A program made the position numbers and the translations under genes. A DNA stretch of 54,105 nt from the NCBI GenBank assembly GCA_017995215.1, contig JAGOJH010000006.1, positions 1 through 54,105 of the forward strand, given 5' to 3'. The notes under the pieces were generated by a model that searched no databases, had not been told where the DNA came from, and was given only the letters and a program-made list of their open reading frames with translations. Shown piece after piece: positions 47,686 to 54,105 of this stretch (positions are counted from its first letter, which is position 1; each line of letters opens with the position of its first letter). This DNA is from Thermoclostridium sp. (GTDB lineage Bacteria; Bacillota; Clostridia; DSM-8532).

Positions 47686-47842
47686 AAAAACAAGCCCCCA
47701 TCTCAAAACTACATTGTTCACGATAATGACTGTGTAGGTGGGGGGATGAATGGTTAAACAATTCAATGAATTGTTTTATGCTAAATATTGTAACGCAACC
47801 TTCTTTGCGTTACAACAAGAACATGAGTTCTTGTCTGTAAAA
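47686..47842 (-). promoter_or_regulatory. Multi-hairpin leader with terminal terminator before the GH120 gene
   Basis: Read on the minus strand: CAAGAAC/GTTCTTG, then TTGTAACGCAA/TTGCGTTACAA (perfect, 6-base loop), then AACAATTCA/TGAATTGTT, then CCCCCA ... TGGGGG with inner CTACA/TGTAG, followed by CTTGTTTTTATTT. The last is a terminator about 25 bases before the SD. The order suggests transcription attenuation controlled by an upstream RNA fold, or a terminated small RNA. No known riboswitch class was recognised. Confidence 0.5.
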
Positions 47843-48005
47843 TCCTTCCTTGAAACTAAATTACTCCATTTATAACGATGGAAAGGGCTGTTATTTTCAT
47901 TGAACTTTTACATCAATGCTCCATCTACTGATGTTTTTAATTAATAGACTGATATTTTCAACAAGCAAAAGTAAAAGCAGCCATATCTTATTGATTTTTT
48001 TACAT

Positions 48006-48035
48006 AAGAAAAGACACTCACAACTGATGAGTGTC
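48006..48035 (-). terminator. Intrinsic terminator after the solute-binding protein gene
   Basis: On the minus strand GACACTCA and TGAGTGTC (48035-48013) form an 8-base-pair stem, followed by TTTTCTT. It ends the ABC operon and separates it from the GH120 gene. Confidence 0.85.
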
Positions 48036-48088
48036 CTGTAAGAGCGATTTCATTACCTGTTTGTTTTTTTATTGTACCAGTATACGTA

Positions 48089-49807
48089 CTACTTCATGGA
48101 GTCGTAACGGGCTTGGTTGATGGCGATAAATTCTTCATAACCAATTGCCTTAAGCTCGTTCAGGTATGCTTCCCACTGCTTGTCGTCATTGGGGTTTCTG
48201 ATTCCCGTGACGAATTCGGCCAGAGCGTTTTGGACAAAAGTTTTAAGATCTGTGCTTATCTCGGACAGCCTTCTGGCCTCATCAGCAACAAAGTAAAGCT
48301 TGCCATTGTGACACATTTCAACAGGAGGCTTGTAGGGAGCATAGTAGTCTTCGGTGGCATTCCACAGATACTGTTGCAGTTCAAATGGATCCGGGCCCTT
48401 AATGCCATTGTTGTCAAAATCGTTGTAGGTAGGACCAATCTCATCCCAGCGAGCGGTATTGATCTGTCCCCAAGGGAGAATTGGATTATATGTAGCCGGT
48501 TTGCCGTCAACACCCATTTCATTATTGGTTGGGATAGAATAGTCTACACCGGGCTCACCAAGACGGTTTCTCATGGATACATCACGTGAGTACATAAAGT
48601 CGGCGAATTTGAAAGCAACTTCGGGATTCTTGCAGGCACTGGTAATGATATACTCATTGATATAGTAGCTGCCGTATGGATCATAGTAGGTATACTGAAC
48701 ACCATCCGGACCTTTCAGTGGAGCAAGAGGAGCATACTCTTTGACCCTATCACCGGTCATAGGCGCCCATATGAATGTGCCGCCGCCTGTAGCAAGCCCG
48801 ACCAGAGCAGCATCCGGGTTGTCAAACAGCTGCTTCAGCTGATCGTTGTCCTGGGTATAGGTAGCCGGATCAAGCAAACCTTCCACTGCACAGAGCTGAT
48901 GCATATATTTCAGGCCTTCACGGTATGCGTCCTTATCAAAGGCAGCTTCAAACTTACCGTTATCCAGATAATAAGGAGCACCCCTGTTGTACTTGATGAA
49001 AGAGTTCAGGATATACTCTTCAGGGTATGCGCTCCAGCCGTTGGTGGAACCCATAAAGGCAATTTCATCCGCCTTATTGTTACCGTTGGGGTCATTATTC
49101 TTAAACGCTTTTAGCACATTAAAAAGATCTTCAGTTGTTTTTGGCATTTCGAGCTTAAGTTTGTCCAGCCAGTTTTGATTTATCCAGGCGCGGCGGGACA
49201 TGGCGTTCGGCTCGGAAAGAACAACCTTGGGCAGCGTATACTCATGACCATCAGGCAGCTTCATCAGTTTCTCTATAAGCGGATCCTGAGCTCGTTTTTC
49301 GGCATACCAGTGCGCATGTTTTTGAATCATGTCGTCAAGCTGCAGGAACAAGCCCTGGTCTGCCATATCGGACACAACCTCGTTGGTCATGCCAGAGGGG
49401 ATCATAAACACATCAGGAATGTCTACCTGGCTGGCAAGCAGCAGATTAATGCGCTGAACAGCATCTTGCGAGGGAACAATAACCCATTTGATATCAACAC
49501 CTGTTTGCTGTTCCATATATAGAGTCATTTTGTTGTTTTCGTAGTCTTCGATGTTTGGATGCTGTGCAATCAGAATGGACAGTTCTACGGCTTTTTTTAC
49601 GATGGGTAACACCCCGGGAGCGGAAACAGAAACACCACCATAGGCTGATGGAATGAGTCCATCATCAGGTGACGATGTAGAAGGTTGACCAACTTCGCTG
49701 CTGGCTGGTGGCGGGGTTGGAGTATTGTTGAACTGGATAGGCACGCAAGCAGACAGTAATCCCATCAGCATAACAATACACACAAGAAACGCCAAGGATC
49801 TTTTCAT
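48089..49807 (-). CDS. Extracellular solute-binding lipoprotein of a carbohydrate ABC importer
   Basis: 572 residues. A lipoprotein signal ends LLSAC with the lipidated Cys21, followed by a Pro/Ser-rich tether. The rest fits large family 1 solute-binding proteins (LplA/YtcQ type): NKMTLYMEQQTGVDIKW, NDPNGNNKADEIAF (a calcium-like loop) and the PYGSYYINEYIITSACKNPEVAFKF hinge region (across residues about 370-395). The ATG at 49807 is preferred over 49813, because AGGAGG is only one base from the latter. With the two permeases upstream it forms an importer; the ligand is likely a plant-wall oligosaccharide. Confidence 0.9.
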   Translation of the reverse strand: MKRSLAFLVCIVMLMGLLSACVPIQFNNTPTPPPASSEVGQPSTSSPDDGLIPSAYGGVSVSAPGVLPIVKKAVELSILIAQHPNIEDYENNKMTLYMEQQTGVDIKWVIVPSQDAVQRINLLLASQVDIPDVFMIPSGMTNEVVSDMADQGLFLQLDDMIQKHAHWYAEKRAQDPLIEKLMKLPDGHEYTLPKVVLSEPNAMSRRAWINQNWLDKLKLEMPKTTEDLFNVLKAFKNNDPNGNNKADEIAFMGSTNGWSAYPEEYILNSFIKYNRGAPYYLDNGKFEAAFDKDAYREGLKYMHQLCAVEGLLDPATYTQDNDQLKQLFDNPDAALVGLATGGGTFIWAPMTGDRVKEYAPLAPLKGPDGVQYTYYDPYGSYYINEYIITSACKNPEVAFKFADFMYSRDVSMRNRLGEPGVDYSIPTNNEMGVDGKPATYNPILPWGQINTARWDEIGPTYNDFDNNGIKGPDPFELQQYLWNATEDYYAPYKPPVEMCHNGKLYFVADEARRLSEISTDLKTFVQNALAEFVTGIRNPNDDKQWEAYLNELKAIGYEEFIAINQARYDSMK

Positions 49808-49889
49808 GTTCATTCCTCCTTTTATTATTAAGCTCGGTATTATTTGTCAGACACGGCAGCGTGACTGTTACAAATTCAAATGGAATAGA

Positions 49890-50801
49890 CTAAGCCTTTA
49901 TGGCACCAATCATGACGCCCTTTACAAAGTGTTTGGCAACAAAGGGATAAGCTATCATAAATGGGACACTGGCAACAACAATGAGCGCATACTTAAGTAA
50001 CTGTGCCATGCCTTGCCTGGCCTGATACAGCAGCGGGTCAGCTATAATGTCGTTTACCTGATTCAGGATAAGTATATCGCGCAGGATTATCTGAAGCGGA
50101 AATTTTGATTTATCCGATATGTACAGGAAAGCCTGGAAGTAAGAATTCCAGTGCCCAAGACCATAGTAAAGTGCCAATACCGCGATGATGGCCTTTGACA
50201 ATGGAATTGCTATCTGGATAATAAATCTGGTATGGCTGAAACCGTCTAATTGTGATGCCTCAATCAACTCCTCGGGTATAGTCGTCTCAATGAATGTACG
50301 ACAGATAATCACGTTGAATACATTCAAAGCCAGGGGGATGATCATTACAGCACGAGTATTGATTAAGCCAAGCTGAGAGGTAAGCAGATAGGAAGGAATA
50401 AGGCCACCGTTAAAAAGCATGGTAAAGGTGAACAGAAACAGCAATATACGGCGCCCGGGCATGTTTTTCCGTGAAAGCGGATAAGCAGCTGCAATGGTCA
50501 TTACCAGATTTACCAATGTGCCTGCAATGGTATAAAATATTGTGTTGGCAAAGCCGGTGATGATCGCTTTATGGCTGAATACTTCCTCAAAGCCTCTCAA
50601 AGACAAGTCTACCGGAAAAAACACCACCCTGCCTTTCGACACAGCATCAGGGGATGAGAATGCGGAGCTGAGTATGTATATAAGCGGGTAAAGCACTATT
50701 AGTGCAGCTAGCAGCAAAAGCCCGTTATTAACATAGTTAAACACGCGATCTTCGAATGAGTATCTTCCTTTTTTCTTGCTTGATAGACGGTTTGGCATCA
50801 T
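49890..50801 (-). CDS. Carbohydrate ABC transporter permease (LplC/YtcP type)
   Basis: A 303-residue inner membrane protein with six predicted spans. The EAA motif that docks the ATPase is EELIEASQLDGFSHTRFIIQIAIPLS. SD GGAGG lies six bases from the ATG at 50801. It starts 28 bases after the companion permease ends. No ATPase gene is present, so a shared MsmX/MsmK-type ATPase is expected, as known for this transporter class. Confidence 0.92.
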   Translation of the reverse strand: MMPNRLSSKKKGRYSFEDRVFNYVNNGLLLLAALIVLYPLIYILSSAFSSPDAVSKGRVVFFPVDLSLRGFEEVFSHKAIITGFANTIFYTIAGTLVNLVMTIAAAYPLSRKNMPGRRILLFLFTFTMLFNGGLIPSYLLTSQLGLINTRAVMIIPLALNVFNVIICRTFIETTIPEELIEASQLDGFSHTRFIIQIAIPLSKAIIAVLALYYGLGHWNSYFQAFLYISDKSKFPLQIILRDILILNQVNDIIADPLLYQARQGMAQLLKYALIVVASVPFMIAYPFVAKHFVKGVMIGAIKA

Positions 50802-50829
50802 TCGTTTCCTCCTTGAACCATATGTTATG

Positions 50830-51804
50830 TCACCACAGGCTGATTTCATTTATTTTGGTGTTGACATAATTGACAATAGAGATGAGGATTAGGTTAATGG
50901 CGGAGTTGAACAATCCTATGGCCGAAGAGTAGGAATAGTCAGGCGCAGCGGCAGCCAGGCCAGTTTTGTACACGTAGGTGGAGATGATCTCAGAAGCAGA
51001 AATATTCAGGTTATTCTGCATCAGAAATGCCTTTTCAAAGCCAACGCTCATGATGCTACCCATCCTAAGGGTAAGCAATATAGCAATAGTGGGCAGAATG
51101 CCGGGGATATCTATATGCCACATGCGCTGAAATCGGCTCGCACCATCCACCAGCGCCGCTTCGTGAAGCCCGGGATCAATAGATGATAACGCTGATAAAT
51201 AAATAATGGCGCTCCATCCGGTGCCCTGCCAAATACCCGACCATACATAGATGTTTCTGAAATATTCGGGCTTACCCATAAAATCGATTGCCGTACCACC
51301 AAGGGCTGTAATCGCATGATTTATGATGCCTACCTTCGGTGAAAGAAATTGGATAATAATTCCAACCATCACTACTGTTGAAATAAAGTAGGGCATATAT
51401 GTAACGATTTGGACAAATTTCTTAATCCTTGGCTTCAGGCAATTATTCAGAAGTATTGCCAGTATTATCGGGAAAGGAAATCCCATCACAAGGTCATATA
51501 AACTGATAGAAAGAGTATTTTTAATGACTTTTGTAAAGTTGTAGCTATTGAAGAATTTTAAAAAGTTCGCAAATCCTACCCATGGGCTTCCGGTGATACC
51601 TTTTAAGGCAGTAAACCTACGAAAAGCAATTTGCACACCGTACATCGGGTAATAACTGAATATTAGCAGCCATATTACAGGGATCGCCAGGATGGCATAC
51701 AGCTCCCAGTGTATTTTCATCCGGCGGCGTATGCTTTTCCACTTTTTAGACATGTTTGATTTTCCTGATGTTGTTTGAATATCATTTGTAACACTGGTCC
51801 GCAT
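50830..51804 (-). CDS. Carbohydrate ABC transporter permease (LplB/YteP type)
   Basis: A 324-residue permease with about six spans and the EAA loop HEAALVDGASRFQRMWHIDIPG. The ATG at 51804 follows GGGAG at good spacing. A TATAAT on the minus strand (51838-51833) about 29 bases upstream looks like the operon -10, with a weak -35 (CATAGT), which argues against the ATG at 51822. It is first of the three-gene importer operon. YteP/YtcP relatives in Bacillus import rhamnogalacturonan fragments, in keeping with the nearby pectate lyase. Confidence 0.9.
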   Translation of the reverse strand: MRTSVTNDIQTTSGKSNMSKKWKSIRRRMKIHWELYAILAIPVIWLLIFSYYPMYGVQIAFRRFTALKGITGSPWVGFANFLKFFNSYNFTKVIKNTLSISLYDLVMGFPFPIILAILLNNCLKPRIKKFVQIVTYMPYFISTVVMVGIIIQFLSPKVGIINHAITALGGTAIDFMGKPEYFRNIYVWSGIWQGTGWSAIIYLSALSSIDPGLHEAALVDGASRFQRMWHIDIPGILPTIAILLTLRMGSIMSVGFEKAFLMQNNLNISASEIISTYVYKTGLAAAAPDYSYSSAIGLFNSAINLILISIVNYVNTKINEISLW

Positions 51805-51980
51805 AATATTCACTCCCTTCATTCTTCACAGTATTATATGTTATTGATCTGCTGCACTATGATAGTAAATTTAGATAAGCCTCCCTAAAAGTCTTTCTGG
51901 AACTACGCTGATAAATCAGTCGAACGCATTTCACTGGAAATAGTCTTCGCAAAATATTGGCAGAAACCTCTACAGTCCCA

Positions 51981-52009
51981 TGACTACTGCGAAAACATTG
52001 TGGTAGAAT
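51981..52009 (+). promoter_or_regulatory. Candidate promoter for rlmD
   Basis: TAGAAT (52004-52009) with TGG before it forms an extended -10; the -35 (TGACTA, 51981-51986, 17-base spacing) is weak. It is divergent from the ABC operon promoter. Confidence 0.4.
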
Positions 52010-52081
52010 AGAAAATGATGACAACAGAAACAGCTGTGGCATAAAGCCAATTAAACATAGAACCGGATGAGGAGAGCCAAA

Positions 52082-53443
52082 ATGAAGAAAAATGACATAT
52101 TTGATCTGGAGATTACAGGGATGACCCATGAAGGGCTGGGCGTTGGAAAGAAAGATGGTTTGGCTGTTTTCGTCCAGGGGGCTGTTGATGGAGAGTTAGT
52201 GCGCGTAAAAATAATAAAGATTGCAAAGAATTATTCTGTTGCAAGGGTGGAGAGCTGGCTACGAAAAAGCTCTCACCGACAGGAGCCCTTTTGCTTGGCC
52301 TATAAGCGGTGCGGAGGCTGCAGCCTTCAGCATATGTCCTACGAAAAGCAGCTGGAATTCAAACACCGCGTTGTAAAAGACAACCTGGAGCGGATAGGCG
52401 GATTTAAAGAAATACAGGTGAATCCGGTCATCGGGATGGAAATACCGCTGCATTACAGGAATAAAGCCCAATATCCCGTTGGAATGGGAGAGAAGGGGGC
52501 TATTGCGGGTTTTTATTCAAGGCGCAGCCATGAGATTATCACTTCGGACAACTGTGGAATTCAAGATACAAAGAGTGAAGCTATCCGTAATGCTGTTATG
52601 GAAAAAGTGAAGGAATTCAATATAAGCCCATATGATGAAAACACAGGTACGGGCTTGCTGCGTCATATTATTACCCGTGTTGCGCATTCTACCGGTGACA
52701 TAATGGTGGTACTCGTGGTGACCAGTGAGAAAATCCCCCATCTTGACCAACTGGCAAAGCATATCCTCGAGAGGACTCCCCAAGTAAAAAGCATAGTACT
52801 AAACATTAATTCCCGAAGAGATAATGTTATTCTTGGAGATAAGGTGATAACCGTGCATGGTGAGGATACACTGATTGACACGCTTGGTCCCTTTCAGTTT
52901 CATATATCACCTTTGTCATTTTATCAGGTTAACCCGCTTCAGACGGTTGTTTTGTATGAGAAGGCTGTAGAATATGCAGAACTGACGGGCGATGAAACCG
53001 TGTATGACCTTTACTGCGGTATCGGAACCATATCGCTTTTCCTGGCACAGCAAGCGAAAAAGGTTATTGGTGTTGAGGTGGTGGAGGAAGCAGTTCTAGC
53101 CGCCAGGAAGAATGCAGAGTTGAACGGGATTGATAACACAGAGTTCCATACAGGCCTGGCTGAAGAGGTTGTCCCCTGCTTGTACCGGGAAGGAAAGAAG
53201 GCTGATGTTGTTGTGGTGGATCCTCCACGGAAAGGCTGTGATCCGGTACTTCTGGATACCATGGTACAAATGAAGCCTGAACGGATTGTTTACGTGTCTT
53301 GCAACCCTTCAACGCTGGCGCGGGATTTAAAGGCACTGTGTGGTCATGGATATTCAATTGCCGCAGTACAGCCGGTAGACATGTTCCCGTGGACGGAGCA
53401 CGTGGAAACAGTCGTACTGCTGGAACAAAAACAGAAAGATTGA
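52082..53443 (+). CDS. rlmD: 23S rRNA (uracil-5-)-methyltransferase, RlmD/RumA family
   Basis: A SAM- and iron-sulfur-dependent rRNA m5U methyltransferase. 453 residues: an N-terminal TRAM domain (LEITGMTHEGLGVGK), the 4Fe-4S ligands in FCLAYKRCGGCSLQH plus Cys in TSDNCGIQ (spacing CX5CX2C...C as in E. coli RumA), the SAM loop YDLYCGIGTISLFLAQ and the nucleophilic Cys in YVSCNPSTLARD. Which uridine (747 or 1939, or both, as with the Bacillus enzyme) cannot be told. ATG 52082 follows GAGGAG; an upstream ATG at 52067 has no SD. Confidence 0.93.
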   Translation: MKKNDIFDLEITGMTHEGLGVGKKDGLAVFVQGAVDGELVRVKIIKIAKNYSVARVESWLRKSSHRQEPFCLAYKRCGGCSLQHMSYEKQLEFKHRVVKDNLERIGGFKEIQVNPVIGMEIPLHYRNKAQYPVGMGEKGAIAGFYSRRSHEIITSDNCGIQDTKSEAIRNAVMEKVKEFNISPYDENTGTGLLRHIITRVAHSTGDIMVVLVVTSEKIPHLDQLAKHILERTPQVKSIVLNINSRRDNVILGDKVITVHGEDTLIDTLGPFQFHISPLSFYQVNPLQTVVLYEKAVEYAELTGDETVYDLYCGIGTISLFLAQQAKKVIGVEVVEEAVLAARKNAELNGIDNTEFHTGLAEEVVPCLYREGKKADVVVVDPPRKGCDPVLLDTMVQMKPERIVYVSCNPSTLARDLKALCGHGYSIAAVQPVDMFPWTEHVETVVLLEQKQKD

Positions 53444-53492
53444 CCCTTGGAAACGGCTGATATAGGCGGTTTCCAGGGGTTGTTTATTTTTA
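53444..53492 (+). terminator. Intrinsic terminator after rlmD
   Basis: CCCTTGGAAAC (53444-53454) pairs with GTTTCCAGGGG (53469-53479, one G-T or mismatch near the base), followed by TTGTTTATTTTT. Confidence 0.85.
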
Positions 53493-53896
53493 TGCAGTCC
53501 GGTGATGGGCTGATTTTTTGGTGTGTTTATCATGAATTAATCCGTCCACGGAAACAGATTAAAGAAAAAAATGGGGTAGGGTTTTGCGGAGATTGTTAAA
53601 CCTTTTGGCAAAAGAGAACCTTTTGGCAAAACTCAAGAGTCTGATTGATGGAATATGTGTAAGAAGTACATGAAAAAAGTGATTTATGAATTACAACCGT
53701 ATGCTCGTTAGTATAAAACTAAATTCAATGAAATTCCAACACATAGAAATAAAAGTTACAAATTATATCAAATTTACCCATGGTTTGAACATTGTATATG
53801 TTATAATGAAGAAAGTAAAAGAAAATTATGGTATTTCTAGCAGGTAATGAACGAGAGCAATGTCCGATGAGGGTATACTCAGTAGAGGGGTGAAGT
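53493..53896 (+). other. A/T-rich region with a direct repeat, no gene seen
   Basis: About 400 bases without a credible gene. It holds the direct repeat at 53599-53631 and an extended -10 (TGT then TATAAT, 53802-53807) without a good -35, about 90 bases ahead of the small reading frame at 53897. Confidence 0.45.
53599..53631 (+). repeat. Tandem 15-bp palindromic repeat
   Basis: AACCTTTTGGCAAAA occurs twice (53599-53613 and 53617-53631), three bases apart. Each copy contains TTTTG-G-CAAAA, a perfect palindrome with one central base. The centre-to-centre spacing of 18 bases resembles paired operator sites. Confidence 0.7.
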
Positions 53897-54105
53897 ATGA
53901 AAATATGCCCATCACCAATGGTTTGGAACACCATATATAACATTCAAACGGAGTTCTATAATAAAATAAATAGGGATGATGTTTAAGCTAATCTAAAAAG
54001 CCCGAAAGTTGATGATCTTGCCTGTCCAGAAAATGATGGATATAATGACAATATTCTAGGAAAGGATAAGACGCCCTTGTTTTTTGTGGTACTGTTACGA
54101 GCAGT
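53897..54105 (+). pseudogene. Short or interrupted reading frame at right edge
   Basis: AGAGGGGTGAAGT is a good SD for ATG 53897. The frame gives 29 codons (MKICPSPMVWNTIYNIQTEF and on) to TAA at 53984-53986. The same frame stays open afterwards to the window edge (ANLKSPKVDDLACPENDGYN and on). It could be a gene broken by one nonsense change, a true micro-ORF or chance. The family is not recognised. Confidence 0.3.

Overview
The window looks like chromosome from a spore-forming, plant-polysaccharide-degrading member of the Clostridia (Firmicutes). The case rests on SpoIVB, a CIRCE-controlled hrcA-grpE-dnaK-dnaJ cluster, the YqzL-RecO pair, RemA, an L10 leader, strong AGGAGG ribosome-binding sites, an S-layer-anchored pectate lyase and a pyruvate phosphate dikinase of the kind used in PPi-linked clostridial glycolysis. 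No rRNA, tRNA, IS element, prophage or CRISPR array was recognised. The species cannot be named from the sequence alone.

Layout. 1-1509: 5' part of a GNAT acetyltransferase with a long C-terminal extension (minus strand, running off the left edge). 1.7-6.5 kb: cdd, era, a UPF0371 gene, yqzL, recO, a small unknown gene, secG. 6.7-14 kb: uvrB, a uracil-DNA glycosylase homologue with altered motifs, spoIVB, lepA, hemW. 14.1-15.4 kb: an unusual CheA-like protein with an HPt domain but no recognisable ATP site. 15.5-22.7 kb: the heat-shock cluster hrcA-grpE-dnaK-dnaJ, then prmA, rsmE and a stand-alone CheY-type receiver. 22.9-26.5 kb: yicC, remA, gmk, rpoZ, glyQS. 26.9-29.5 kb: ppdK. 29.8-33.5 kb: rpmG-secE-nusG-rplK-rplA-(L10 leader)-rplJ-rplL, ending in a terminator instead of running into rpoB. 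33.6-39.6 kb: lysA, der, plsY, gpsA and a glutamate-symporter-like gene. 39.6-41.1 kb (minus): an M23 peptidase and a bactofilin, a cell-shape pair. 41.6-51.8 kb: a carbohydrate region with an exported S-layer-anchored PL9 pectate lyase, a small membrane-anchored protein, a cytoplasmic GH120 beta-xylosidase-like enzyme, and a three-gene ABC importer (lipoprotein plus two permeases, no ATPase). 52.1-53.4 kb: rlmD. The last 0.6 kb holds little beyond a direct repeat and a possibly broken small gene.

How the parts fit. Most of the window is housekeeping: translation, GTPases, DNA repair, protein export and folding, phospholipid synthesis. The accessory part suggests surface depolymerisation of plant wall, import of oligosaccharides by the ABC system with an ATPase shared from elsewhere, and intracellular hydrolysis by the GH120 enzyme. 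The points most worth a second look are the kinase-dead-looking CheA homologue and orphan CheY flanking the heat-shock cluster, the multi-hairpin leader with a terminal terminator ahead of the GH120 gene, the GQDVYF variant of uracil-DNA glycosylase, the promoter embedded in a terminator hairpin upstream of hrcA, and the detachment of rplL from rpoBC.
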